Source: SZUA-430 sp965227535 (GTDB lineage: Bacteria; Pseudomonadota; Alphaproteobacteria; Micropepsales; Micropepsaceae). From it: 64,000 nt of DNA. Where the stretch lies: NCBI GenBank assembly GCA_965227535.1, contig OZ245761.1, forward strand, positions 4,278,001 through 4,342,000, written 5' to 3'. Both the position numbers and the translations under genes were made by a program. The notes under the pieces were generated by a model, which did no database searches, had not been told where the DNA came from, and worked only from the letters and a program-made list of their open reading frames with translations. How positions within the stretch are numbered: the stretch's first letter is position 1; each line of letters starts with the position of its first letter. Positions 32,333-43,807 of the stretch are shown here, piece after piece.

Positions 32333-34639
32333 ATGTGCTTCTCGGCCACGGCGAGCTTCGCGGCGGGAGCATTTCTACTCGGTGTCGGTACGCTGACGCT
32401 AAGGTCGGCGAGCACCCCCCGCGAACTGCCGTTCGCCGCGATTCCGCTGCTGTTCGCAATCCAACAGCTGAGTGAGGGCGTGATCTGGCTGACCTTCAGC
32501 TATGAAGCGCCGCTGCTCAACGCGGTCATGACTCATATCTACTCGTTCTTCTCACATGTGCTGTGGCCGATCTACGTGCCCGTGGCCGTGCTGTTGATCG
32601 AGCCGCCGGGATGGCGTCGGCGCGCCCTGCTCGTGTTAGTCGCGGCGGGCGTCGCCGTAGGCGCGTACCTGCTTTACTTCCTGGTCGGTTTTACGATCGT
32701 CTCGCGACCAGTCGGCCAGCACATCGAATACGTCTCGCCGCATTTCTTCGCCGCGATGGCGATCACGCTCTATGTGATGTCGACGACCTTTAGCCCGATC
32801 CTGTCCACGCATCGGACAGTGAAGGTCTTCGGTGCTCTGGCGCTGTTGGCCTTCGCCGCGGCTTACTACTTCTATGCGATCTGGTTCATCTCGGTGTGGT
32901 GCTTCTTCGCCGCGCTGTTGAGCATGGTCATCTATCTCCACTTTGTATTGCGCAGAGCCGAACGCGGCGTGCCGCACATGCTCGGAACCATCGCGTTCGG
33001 TCGGTCAACCGAGAACCATTTGTCCGGTCACAGCTCAAAGGAGGCATCAACGATGAACACACCGAACACGGCCAAGGCCTACATCGTCGGTGGAGGTATC
33101 GCGTCGCTGTCCGCCGCCGTGCTGCTGATCCGCGACGGCGGCTTTCGAGGCCAGAACATCCGCATTATCGAGGAACTGCAGGTCGCCGGCGGCGCTCTCG
33201 ACGGGTCAGGCGACCTTGAGAAGGGCTATGTCACGCGCGGCGGGCGCATGTTCACGGAAGAGACCTATGTCTGTCTCTGGAACGTGCTGCAGAGCGTGCC
33301 GTCCCTCGACGATCCCGCGAAGTCCGTCAAGGATCAGGTGTGGGCGTTCAACGACGAGTGGCGCGGAGACTCCCGCGCGCGTCTGATCGACAAGCACCAT
33401 CGCATCCTCGATGCCAAGGATCTCGGTTTCAACCTGCATGACCGCCTTGAACTTATGCGGCTGCTGGTGACTCCGGAACGCAGCCTGGGAACCAAGCGCA
33501 TCGAGGACTGCTTCTCGCCACACTTCTTCGAGACCAATTTCTGGGCGATGTGGCGAACAACCTTCGCGTTCCAGAACTGGCACAGCGCGATCGAGTTAAA
33601 GCGCTACATGCTGCGCTTCCTGCAGGAGTTCCCGCGCATCCACACCTTAGCCGGAGTGCGGCGCACAGCACTGAACCAGTACGACTCGGTAGTTCGGCCG
33701 ACAGAGAAGTGGCTCGCGGATCAGGGCGTGGTGTTCGACTACGGCACAAAGGTGACCGACATCGATTTTCTCGAGGGCGACGACGGACGCCGGGTGCAAA
33801 CCCTGCATGGCATACGCGACGGCAAGGATGTCTCCTATGCCGTCGGGCCCCACGACTATGCATTCATCACGATCGGATCGATGAGCGCCGACTCCCGCAA
33901 TGGCGACGACGACCATGCTGCGTCGCTGGTCCGCGACAAGCGCGACGGTGCGTGGACGCTGTGGGAAAACATGGCGCGCAAGGCCCCCGGCTTCGGCCGC
34001 CCGTATGCCTTCAGCGCGAATGTAGACGAAAGCAAATGGGAGTCTTTCACCTTGACGATGCGAAGCCCGCTGCTCGTCGAACGCATCGTGGCATTTTCCG
34101 GCAATCAGCCAGGCACGGGCGGCCTGATGACATTCAGGGATTCGAGCTGGTTGATGTCCATCGTCGTGCCTCACCCGCCGCATTTCGCTGGCCAGCCGGA
34201 CGGCGTCTTCACGCTCTGGGGCTACGGCCTGTTCGTCGACAACAAAGGTGACTACATCGACAAGTCGATGGCCCAGGCGAGCGGGAAGGAGATCCTCACC
34301 GAACTGATGCACCACTTGGGGTTCGAGGACATTCTCGACGAGGTGCGTCGGACGACGACGGTGATCCCGGTGATGATGCCGTACATCACCAGCCAGTTCC
34401 AACGGCGCGATGTAGCCGACCGGCCGCCTGTGATCCCGGACGGCGCGAAGAACTATGCCCTGCTCGGCCAGTACGTTGAGATACCGGAAGACGTCGTCTT
34501 CACGGTGGAGTATTCCGTGCGCGCAGCGATGCACGGCGTTTACGGCTTGCTCGGCCTGAAGAACGAGATTCCGCCGATCTACCACGGCATCGCCGACCCC
34601 AGAGTGGGTTTTGCCGCTCTTAAAACGCTGGTGGGGTGA
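32333..34639 (+). CDS. ohyA: Fusion of DUF6629 membrane protein and oleate hydratase
   Basis: One uninterrupted 768-codon frame. Residues 1 to about 220 are a seven-helix DUF6629 protein (MCFSATASFAAGAFLLGVG at the start). From about residue 241 the FAD enzyme oleate hydratase (myosin-cross-reactive antigen family) begins: YIVGGGIASLSAAVLLIRDG (FAD site), GGALDGSGD, YVTRGGRMFTEETY, KRIEDCFSPHFFETNFWAMW and FPRIHTLAGVRRT. It adds water to the 10-position double bond of oleate to give 10-hydroxystearate. Just before the enzyme's natural Met (33053) there is AAAGGAGG at ideal spacing, so the enzyme may also be made alone. The two are normally separate genes. The stop overlaps the MFS gene start. 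Confidence 0.85.
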   Translation: MCFSATASFAAGAFLLGVGTLTLRSASTPRELPFAAIPLLFAIQQLSEGVIWLTFSYEAPLLNAVMTHIYSFFSHVLWPIYVPVAVLLIEPPGWRRRALLVLVAAGVAVGAYLLYFLVGFTIVSRPVGQHIEYVSPHFFAAMAITLYVMSTTFSPILSTHRTVKVFGALALLAFAAAYYFYAIWFISVWCFFAALLSMVIYLHFVLRRAERGVPHMLGTIAFGRSTENHLSGHSSKEASTMNTPNTAKAYIVGGGIASLSAAVLLIRDGGFRGQNIRIIEELQVAGGALDGSGDLEKGYVTRGGRMFTEETYVCLWNVLQSVPSLDDPAKSVKDQVWAFNDEWRGDSRARLIDKHHRILDAKDLGFNLHDRLELMRLLVTPERSLGTKRIEDCFSPHFFETNFWAMWRTTFAFQNWHSAIELKRYMLRFLQEFPRIHTLAGVRRTALNQYDSVVRPTEKWLADQGVVFDYGTKVTDIDFLEGDDGRRVQTLHGIRDGKDVSYAVGPHDYAFITIGSMSADSRNGDDDHAASLVRDKRDGAWTLWENMARKAPGFGRPYAFSANVDESKWESFTLTMRSPLLVERIVAFSGNQPGTGGLMTFRDSSWLMSIVVPHPPHFAGQPDGVFTLWGYGLFVDNKGDYIDKSMAQASGKEILTELMHHLGFEDILDEVRRTTTVIPVMMPYITSQFQRRDVADRPPVIPDGAKNYALLGQYVEIPEDVVFTVEYSVRAAMHGVYGLLGLKNEIPPIYHGIADPRVGFAALKTLVG
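33037..33055 (+). promoter_or_regulatory. Internal ribosome-binding site and start within the fusion ORF
   Basis: AAAGGAGG at 33037-33044 followed by ATG at 33053 (MNTPNTAKAYIV), in frame with the surrounding ORF. This is the strongest ribosome-binding site nearby and starts at the natural N-terminus of oleate hydratase. The upstream DUF6629 part simply lacks a stop before it. Confidence 0.75.
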
Positions 34640-35949
34640 GCGATGTTGGCATCATGATCGGTCTTGCCGCACCCACGGGCATACCGCCGAGCACAATGGC
34701 TGTGTTGATGCTGTCGGTTTTCACGGTGTCGATAGGCTACGGCGTGGTGCTGCCACTCCTCCCGTATCTGATCGAGCGGCTGCTCGGCACGGGTGGCGAT
34801 GCGGCGCAAGTCTCTCGCTCAACTGGCCTATTGACCGGCCTGTATATGCTCTCGCTCTTTCTCTTCGCTCCGATATGGGGACGCATGTCCGACCGGTATG
34901 GACGCCGCACCGTCCTTCTCGTCGGGCTGATCGGGTTCGGCGCGACTATGCTGACGTTCGCGTTTATCGAGAACCTGACAGCCGTCTACGTCGAGCGCTT
35001 CTTGAGCGGTATGTTTGCCGCTGCGGTCACGCCGGTCGCGCTTGCGGCGATCGGGGATCTGGCGGCGACAGAAGAAGCGCGGGCACGCCGCCTTACCTTC
35101 GTCAGTCTCGCGGGAATAAGTGGGTTTCTGCTCGGACCCATGTTGGGTGTCTTCATTGCGCGAGGTGCCGCCAACATGCTCCCCATTGTCGGCGCGGCCG
35201 GGTCGCTGGCGGTCCCGCTGGTGGGGACCGCGGTGCTGGCTCTTCTCGTGGCGGTCGCGGCCGCAATGACGGTCCCAGGAAGCAAGCGGGGTAATGTCGC
35301 CCCGAAGCGCCACCAACTCGCTTTTGAGACAGACGGTTGGCTCATCCCCAAGCTGCTCTCCCTGGCGTTCATCGTCTCTGCCGGGGTGGGCGTCTTCGAG
35401 GTCGGATTGGCGCTTCGTGGGAAACAGGAACTCGGACTGACGCAATACCAGATCGCCCTGATGTTCACCGAGTGCAGCCTCGTGATGTTCGTGGTACAGG
35501 CCGTCGTATTCTCGCCCTGGGTCAAAGCCGAAGCGACGCGCTGGTTCATTGCACCGGCCCTCGCCGTCCTGGCGGCCGGACTATTCCTTGTTCCTCGCGC
35601 TTCCGATTTCATGCTCATGCTCGTGGTGATCGGAGCGGTGGCGGCGAGCGCCGGTATTCTCTCGCCGATCCTGACCTACTGGATATCGAGCAAGGCCGGC
35701 GAGGCGCAGGGAGCGGCACTCGGCAAGCAAACGGCCGCAGCAAGCTTGGGCGCGACCGTCGGTTCGGCAGCTGGGGGCCTTCTGTTCGATGCGACGTGGC
35801 TACCCAACGCCTCGTTTGTACTCATCACTGTACTGATCGTCTTGGGTGTGCTGCTGAGCCTTGGCCTCCCGAACCTGCTTGTGACCCGGAAGCTCGGCGA
35901 TGCCACATCCGACCCCAGGTCCGACGCACCAGGCCGGCCCGCCGCGTGA
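34636..35949 (+). CDS. MFS transporter
   Basis: 437 residues with 12 hydrophobic segments. Motif A, the loop between helices 2 and 3, is WGRMSDRYGRRTVLL (about residue 80); helix 5 carries GFLLGPMLGVFIARG, typical of drug/proton antiporters (tetracycline-type group). The substrate is unknown. The GTG start overlaps the oleate hydratase stop (GTGA), so it is translated with that enzyme; ATG 34654 is an alternative. From this coupling it may export hydroxy fatty acids or another toxic lipid product, but this is a guess. Confidence 0.85.
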   Translation: MSDVGIMIGLAAPTGIPPSTMAVLMLSVFTVSIGYGVVLPLLPYLIERLLGTGGDAAQVSRSTGLLTGLYMLSLFLFAPIWGRMSDRYGRRTVLLVGLIGFGATMLTFAFIENLTAVYVERFLSGMFAAAVTPVALAAIGDLAATEEARARRLTFVSLAGISGFLLGPMLGVFIARGAANMLPIVGAAGSLAVPLVGTAVLALLVAVAAAMTVPGSKRGNVAPKRHQLAFETDGWLIPKLLSLAFIVSAGVGVFEVGLALRGKQELGLTQYQIALMFTECSLVMFVVQAVVFSPWVKAEATRWFIAPALAVLAAGLFLVPRASDFMLMLVVIGAVAASAGILSPILTYWISSKAGEAQGAALGKQTAAASLGATVGSAAGGLLFDATWLPNASFVLITVLIVLGVLLSLGLPNLLVTRKLGDATSDPRSDAPGRPAA

Positions 35950-35968
35950 ACCACCGCGAGTTGATGCC

Positions 35969-37186
35969 ATGGTGAGACGTTCAAGAGTTTTCTTCGACGA
36001 TCAGACGTACCATTTTCAGACTCTTCGGGCCTTAAACGACATTCCGTATGGTGGAGCAGATACCTCGGAGGTCCTTGAGACAATCAAACACATCAAGGCG
36101 GGAGATTCCGACAGCTGGTATGGCGCTTGGGAGCGAACAGGTGACCGAGTTTCCGAACTCGCCTCTCGCACAAAAGATCCAATCAGCCGCGGCCGTGCCC
36201 TTCTGCGAGCGCACAACTACTATAGGACCGCCGAATTCTTCTTGGAACCTCATGACCCGCGCCGACCCGTTTCGTGGAAGAAGAATATCGAAACATTCTA
36301 CAAGGGCCTCGACACGCTGGGCGTTAGGTGCGAGCGGATCAGTGCGCCTTTTGGCGCGCATCATCTCAACGCCCTCTATTTCCCCGGCCAGCGAGGTTCA
36401 GAGAAGCAGGCGCTGGTCGTGATATGCGGCGAGTTCGATTCGACGCTGGAGGAGCTCTACTTTATCCTGGTGGCCGCCGGGCTTGAGCGAGGTTATTCGG
36501 TTCTGGCCTACGAGGGTCCGGGGCAGGGATCGATCATTCGCGAGCAAGGTGTCCCTTTCACGCATGAATGGGAAAAGCCCACAGCAGCCGTTCTCGACGA
36601 GTTCCTACGGACACGTCCACGCCCGGCAAATATCGTTCTCGTCGGAATGAGCTTGGGTGGATTTCTCGCGCCACGAGCAGCTGCTTTCGACGAACGAATC
36701 GACGGCGTTGTTGCGTTCGACGTATTCTTTGATTTTGGCGCTATCTTTGCGCGATCCGTGCCACCCAGCGCCCTTTGGCTCGCTGGTCACGGCCTCGGTT
36801 TCCTTTCGAACGCCATTGTAAGAATCAAGTCGGCCATTTCGCCGCGTCTGAAATGGGCCCGACAAAATAGCGAGTGGACGATGGGTGCGCGCGATCTGCT
36901 TGAGACGGCGGAAACCCTTCGCGCTTATACGCTTCAAAACGTGGCGGAGCGCATAAAGTGTCATGTGCTTATCCTCGCCGGCGCAGACGATCACTTCGTT
37001 CCCATCGAGCAGGTCAAGCAATTTGAAGACAGCCTTACACAGGCCCGCAGCGTTACGACCGTCGTCTACGACCGCGACTCCGGTGGTGCCGAACATTGTC
37101 AGCTTGGCGCTGTCACGCTCTGGCATGCGGCGTTCTTCGATTGGTTGGCTCAAAAATTCCCGCTGCCCGGAGCGATAGAAGTCTGA
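35969..37186 (+). CDS. Alpha/beta hydrolase (FrsA/DUF1100-like)
   Basis: 405 residues. A helical N-terminal part (about 1-130) precedes an alpha/beta hydrolase core. The nucleophile is in VLVGMSLGGFLAPRA (Ser about residue 228), the acid in LAGADDHFVP (about 340) and the His in GGAEHCQLG (about 374). Layout resembles FrsA/2,6-dihydropseudooxynicotine hydrolase-type proteins, so C-C or ester hydrolysis is possible; the substrate is unknown. The stop shares one base with the phosphoglucomutase start (TGATG), showing coupling. Confidence 0.82.
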   Translation: MVRRSRVFFDDQTYHFQTLRALNDIPYGGADTSEVLETIKHIKAGDSDSWYGAWERTGDRVSELASRTKDPISRGRALLRAHNYYRTAEFFLEPHDPRRPVSWKKNIETFYKGLDTLGVRCERISAPFGAHHLNALYFPGQRGSEKQALVVICGEFDSTLEELYFILVAAGLERGYSVLAYEGPGQGSIIREQGVPFTHEWEKPTAAVLDEFLRTRPRPANIVLVGMSLGGFLAPRAAAFDERIDGVVAFDVFFDFGAIFARSVPPSALWLAGHGLGFLSNAIVRIKSAISPRLKWARQNSEWTMGARDLLETAETLRAYTLQNVAERIKCHVLILAGADDHFVPIEQVKQFEDSLTQARSVTTVVYDRDSGGAEHCQLGAVTLWHAAFFDWLAQKFPLPGAIEV

Positions 37187-38850
37187 TGTTGGGCGGTGTC
37201 GATCCACGCGCGGGAAGACCCGTCGATCGGGGGTCGCTTCTGGATGTGGGCCAGCTTCTGCGCGCCTACTATGCCGGCCGTCCCGATCCCGTGCAGCCCG
37301 CGCAACGGGTGACGTTTGGCACGTCGGGCCATCGCGGATCTGCCTTCAACAACGCCTTCAACGAGGCGCACATCCTGGCGATCGCTCAGGCGATTTGTCT
37401 CGATCGCAAGTCGCGGGGCGTCGATGGTCCCTTGTTCGTTGGCATCGACACGCATGCGTTGTCGGCGCCTGCCTTTGCGACGGCGGTTGAGGTGTTCATC
37501 GGTAACGGCGTGACCACGATGATCGATGCCCGCGACGGCTACACGCCGACGCCGGTAATTTCGCACGCGATCCTCGCCTACAATCGGACTCGCACGCGCG
37601 GACTGGCCGATGGCGTCGTGATCACCCCGTCGCACAATCCACCTGCCGACGGCGGCATCAAATATAATCCGCCGCATGGCGGACCTGCCGAGGCCACGAC
37701 GGCCGACGCAATCGAGCGCATTGCCAATGCGCTGTTGGCGGGCGGGTTGGCTGGCGTCAGGCGAATCCCCATCGAGCGCGCCCGTGCCTCGGCGGAGCTT
37801 CGCCGGTACGACTACACGTCGCCCTACATTGAAGATCTTGAGAATGTTTTGGACATGGCAGCCATCGCCGCCTCGGGCGTCAAAATTGGGATCGATGCAC
37901 TCGGCGGTGCCGCCGTCCATTACTGGGCGCCGATCATTGATCGATACCGGTTGAATGCTACCCTGGTCAGTGAGGCGGTAGATCCGACCTTTGGCTTCAT
38001 GACCGCCGATTGGGACGGTCAGATTCGGATGGACTGCTCGTCGCCCTACGCCATGGCGCGGCTGGTAGGGTTGAAAGAGCGCTTTGACATCGCCTTTGGC
38101 AACGACACCGATGCGGATCGCCATGGCGTCGTGACCCCCTCGCAAGGGCTGATGAATCCCAACCAATATCTGGCGGCGGCGATCTCGTACCTGTTCGGCT
38201 CGCGCGCTGCCTGGCCGCGAGCCTGCGCTGTGGGCAAGACCATGGTGACCAGCGCGATGCTCAACCGGCTCGCTGAGAAGCTGGGGCGTCAGCTCATCGA
38301 AACGCCGGTCGGCTTCCGCTGGTTCGTGGATGGTCTGCGCAGCGGCGCGCTCGGTTTCGCCGGGGAGGAGAGCGCCGGCGCTTCATTTCTGCGGCGAGAC
38401 GGCACCGTTTGGACCACCGAGAAGGACGGCCTCGTGCTGGGACTTCTTGCAGCGGAAATCACGGCGTGCACGGACACTGACCCGAGCGCACTCTATGATG
38501 GCCTGACACAGGTGTTGGGAGCGCCCGTCTATCAACGCGTGGATGCTCCCGCGACGCTCGATCAGAAGGCCCTGTTGAAGAAGCTCACGCCGGATCGGTT
38601 GGCGATGACGGAGTTGGCGGGCGAGCAGGTGCTCGCGGTGGAGAACGCGGCGCCTGACGGCGAGCCGCTCGGCGGCGTGAGAGTGCGGACGAAAAACGGA
38701 TGGTTCGCTGCGCGGCCTTCAGGGACCGAAGACGTCTATAAGATCTACGCCGAGAGTTTCCTCGGTGCTGAGCACTTGCACCGCATCCAACTCGAGGCTC
38801 AAGCCCTGATCACCAAACTTTTCGACGCCCCGCCGGCGAGCGTACGCTGA
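37186..38850 (+). CDS. pgm: Phosphoglucomutase (alpha-D-glucose phosphate-specific)
   Basis: 554 residues; interconverts glucose 1-phosphate and glucose 6-phosphate. Phosphoserine loop VVITPSHNPPADGGIKYNPP (Ser about 149), metal loop FGNDTDADRHGVV (about 306), sugar loop FAGEESAGASFLRRDG (about 392) and phosphate loop RPSGTEDVYKIYAES (about 510) are all intact. Start ATG 37186 overlaps the hydrolase stop. It ends 5 bp before the convergent GH144-like gene. In this region it can link glycogen or glucan turnover with the phosphoketolase pathway. A second, housekeeping copy probably exists elsewhere in the genome. Confidence 0.94.
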   Translation: MLGGVDPRAGRPVDRGSLLDVGQLLRAYYAGRPDPVQPAQRVTFGTSGHRGSAFNNAFNEAHILAIAQAICLDRKSRGVDGPLFVGIDTHALSAPAFATAVEVFIGNGVTTMIDARDGYTPTPVISHAILAYNRTRTRGLADGVVITPSHNPPADGGIKYNPPHGGPAEATTADAIERIANALLAGGLAGVRRIPIERARASAELRRYDYTSPYIEDLENVLDMAAIAASGVKIGIDALGGAAVHYWAPIIDRYRLNATLVSEAVDPTFGFMTADWDGQIRMDCSSPYAMARLVGLKERFDIAFGNDTDADRHGVVTPSQGLMNPNQYLAAAISYLFGSRAAWPRACAVGKTMVTSAMLNRLAEKLGRQLIETPVGFRWFVDGLRSGALGFAGEESAGASFLRRDGTVWTTEKDGLVLGLLAAEITACTDTDPSALYDGLTQVLGAPVYQRVDAPATLDQKALLKKLTPDRLAMTELAGEQVLAVENAAPDGEPLGGVRVRTKNGWFAARPSGTEDVYKIYAESFLGAEHLHRIQLEAQALITKLFDAPPASVR

Positions 38851-38854
38851 CGGC

Positions 38855-40177
38855 CTATCCGGGACCCGTTCCGTCTTCGGCCAACCACCCGCCGGTGAAG
38901 CCTGCTCGCCGCAGCCCCGCTTGGATATGAGGACAGTCGCGCATCAGTCGCCACAACATGCCGCTGCGGTAGTTCTCGATCATCAATACGATCGGGCCCT
39001 CGTTGAGCCCGAAGTGCCAAGGCGAAACCCACCAGCCGAAAGGATTACCAGGTTCGCCCGGATGTGTCGGATTGAACGAGGCCTTGAAGCCGTACGCGTT
39101 GGACGCTTTCAGCTTGGCTTGGTGAATGCAGAAGTCGATCGCAGGCAGAACAATCTCCGGGGCGAACGGCAACGAGGCAACGACAGCCCAGGGCGCGAGC
39201 GTGCCGTCGTCAGGCCCATAGGGAACACCTCTTCCGAGGTAGTCGAAAAAATTGCGTTCGATGCCCTGCAGCTTAAGTGTTTTGGGCCCGGGGCCTTCGC
39301 TGGCCGTGATCCCCCAGCAATGCTCTCCGTAGCCAGCGAACTTGCGTGGATTATCGATGGCGTAGCGTTGCTGCACATACGTGGCACGCCGGCTGTTCTC
39401 GAAGTAGTCGATGCCCTTGTCCCGCATGAACGCGTCCTGAATTCCGCGAAAGTCGATCCAGACGTGCGAGAGTTGGTGCGTGAATAGCGGCCCCGCATAA
39501 AGATAGTCATAGCCGTAGCAATTTTCCCATCGATAGGTGGACAGCCACGCGTCGTAGCTATCTCGCGGCAATGGGTGTGTAGGGGATGCCAGCCCTAGAA
39601 CATAGAGCAACAGCGCCTCGTCATAGCCTCGCCACCGATAGTCGATGAACCCGCTCTCGGGCCGCCAGCCGTGCGTCACCGTGGATTCGCCGTTCTGCGC
39701 CCAAGCCCAATTGCACCGACGGTAGAGCGCATCGGCCAGACCGCGAATTTCTCGCTCCTCTGGCGTCTCGGCGTTAAAGAAGACGCCTGCCGTAAGGGCG
39801 CCGGCCAGCAGGAAGGCACTATCGATGGTCGACACTTCGCAGTCCCAGGCGCGCCGACCGGTCTGCATGTCGAGGAAATGATAGTAGAACCCATGATAGC
39901 CTGTAGCGTCCGGCTCCGGTCCCTGCGGGCTGTTCCAGAAGAAGCGCAAGGTGGTCAGAGTGCGTTCCACCGCGGCGCTTCGCGCCATAAACCCGCGCTC
40001 GACGCCAACCGGATAGGCGGCGAGCGCCAGTCCAGTGGCAGCGATACTGGCGGGCCAGTTCGCCTGGGTCTTGTCGATGATTAGTCCGTTGGCGGGGTTC
40101 GCCTCGTGCACGAAATAGTCGAAGGTTTCGCGCTGCAGCGTCTCCAGGTCCGCACTGATCGGCCGTGTCGTTGTCAT
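38855..40177 (-). CDS. GH144-like glucoamylase-family protein (possible beta-1,2-glucanase)
   Basis: 440 residues with the alpha/alpha-barrel pattern of the family annotated as glucoamylase/GH144. Segments: TFDYFVHEANPANGLIIDK, ANWPASIAATGLALAAYPVG, EVSTIDSAFLLAGAL, YDEALLLYVLGLASP, HQLSHVWIDFRG and YGFKASFNPTHP. Characterised GH144 enzymes cut beta-1,2-glucans; older annotation calls them glucoamylases, so the specificity is open. No signal peptide is visible, so action on cytoplasmic or imported glucan is implied. The ATG overlaps the stop of the upstream SRPBCC gene (ATGA). Confidence 0.8.
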   Translation of the reverse strand: MTTTRPISADLETLQRETFDYFVHEANPANGLIIDKTQANWPASIAATGLALAAYPVGVERGFMARSAAVERTLTTLRFFWNSPQGPEPDATGYHGFYYHFLDMQTGRRAWDCEVSTIDSAFLLAGALTAGVFFNAETPEEREIRGLADALYRRCNWAWAQNGESTVTHGWRPESGFIDYRWRGYDEALLLYVLGLASPTHPLPRDSYDAWLSTYRWENCYGYDYLYAGPLFTHQLSHVWIDFRGIQDAFMRDKGIDYFENSRRATYVQQRYAIDNPRKFAGYGEHCWGITASEGPGPKTLKLQGIERNFFDYLGRGVPYGPDDGTLAPWAVVASLPFAPEIVLPAIDFCIHQAKLKASNAYGFKASFNPTHPGEPGNPFGWWVSPWHFGLNEGPIVLMIENYRSGMLWRLMRDCPHIQAGLRRAGFTGGWLAEDGTGPG

Positions 40178-40674
40178 GAGGGGCGGCGAGGCCCCGCATG
40201 AGCGAAATGTGCGCGCGCATCGTTCAGCATCATGCCTACACACCATTTGGCGTAGAGGCGCGCAAACAAGGTTCCAAGCCATGTGTGCTCACGCGGCAAT
40301 TCGTAGTCGATGAAAATGCGAAGATTCGAGTGTACGCCCGCCGGTTCGAGATTTAGGCCCATCGCATAGTCGCCGATGACAAGCAGGCGGTGGGCGCCGA
40401 CCGTTTGCCACTGCTTCTCAAGCGGTGGTTCTCGCTTCGTGACCACCTCGTCAAGAAACACCCGCAAACCGAATGCCGTGCCGTCAAGCCGGATATGGGA
40501 ACCGATTTTCTGACCTCCACCTTCGTCGAGGGACACATCCATGCGCCCGCCGCCCATTATCCCGGATGATTTGCCCATGTGGCCGGCGAGGCGCGCGGGG
40601 TCATCCAAATAAGCAAACACCTCCGTGGGCGTCGCCGTGATGACGGTCGTTTCTTCGTGGTGGCGGGCTGTCAT
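40174..40674 (-). CDS. SRPBCC-family protein
   Basis: 166 residues with the START/SRPBCC ligand-binding fold: TVITATPTEVFAYLDDPARLAGHM opens it, then the strand block GQKIGSHIRLDGTAFGLRVFLDEVV and the closing long helix WLGTLFARLYAKWCVGMML. Such proteins bind or modify hydrophobic ligands; the ligand is unknown. It is coupled at both ends: its ATG overlaps the stop of a tiny upstream gene and its stop overlaps the GH144-like gene start. Confidence 0.82.
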   Translation of the reverse strand: MTARHHEETTVITATPTEVFAYLDDPARLAGHMGKSSGIMGGGRMDVSLDEGGGQKIGSHIRLDGTAFGLRVFLDEVVTKREPPLEKQWQTVGAHRLLVIGDYAMGLNLEPAGVHSNLRIFIDYELPREHTWLGTLFARLYAKWCVGMMLNDARAHFAHAGPRRPS

Positions 40675-40778
40675 TTAGGTGGCTCGGCTCTAACGGACAG
40701 GAGATACTTCGTGACGATGACGAGGAGGCCGACAATCGTCGTTCCCCAACCCACTTCCGTCATCATGGTCAAGCTCAC
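40671..40778 (-). CDS. 35-residue single-helix membrane peptide
   Basis: A short gene: GTG 40778 (or ATG 40766) preceded by AAAGAGAGAGC. The peptide is one membrane helix (WGTTIVGLLVIVTKYLLS) with a short basic/acidic tail (VRAEPPK). Its TGA overlaps the SRPBCC start by ATGA, which supports real translation. It would be the first gene of the peptide-SRPBCC-GH144 unit. It resembles the peptide at 43575-43706 in design only. Function unknown. Confidence 0.55.
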   Translation of the reverse strand: MSLTMMTEVGWGTTIVGLLVIVTKYLLSVRAEPPK

Positions 40779-40869
40779 GCTCTCTCTTTGTTGAAACTCT
40801 GCTAAACGACGATCGAACTCAAGCCTGGGCACGTGAAGTCCAGCGTCCGGCTGTACTGAAAAGGTTGAG

Positions 40870-43464
<2,595 letters not shown>

Positions 43465-43574
43465 GTTTGTGACGTGATCGCCAGTCTCAGCGCGCCGTCG
43501 CACCGGTGGCTGAATTGGTCACAGGCCCGCTTCGATCGGATGGTGATCGATGTCGGCGCAGGAACGCCAATGTT

Positions 43575-43706
43575 TCAATTGCCTCTCACGTTTGGCCAGA
43601 AGCGATAGACCAGAATGCCGAACCCGGTGACGGTCAGGTCAAGACCGACCGCCGACGCGATGATGACCAGCCAGTTGTTGAAGTCGTCGGGTGTTTGATA
43701 GTCCAT
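43575..43706 (-). CDS. Possible 43-residue single-helix membrane peptide
   Basis: Reverse-strand frame with an Asp/Asn-rich head (MDYQTPDDFNNW), a clear helix (LVIIASAVGLDLTVTGFGIL) and a basic tail (VYRFWPNVRGN). It fills the 343-bp gap between the cation ATPase and the AraC gene. The ribosome-binding site is poor, which lowers confidence. The amino-acid pattern is that of a membrane protein and not of random shadow translation. An opposite-strand frame (43506-43724) has no such character. Confidence 0.5.
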   Translation of the reverse strand: MDYQTPDDFNNWLVIIASAVGLDLTVTGFGILVYRFWPNVRGN

Positions 43707-43807
43707 GATGTGCCGACGGGATAAGTCAATATCTCAGGCAAGGCCCACGCGGTGGCCGGGCAAAGGGCCGATGATGTAGTTTCTGCGGGGCTGTCCGAGG
43801 TTTGCTT

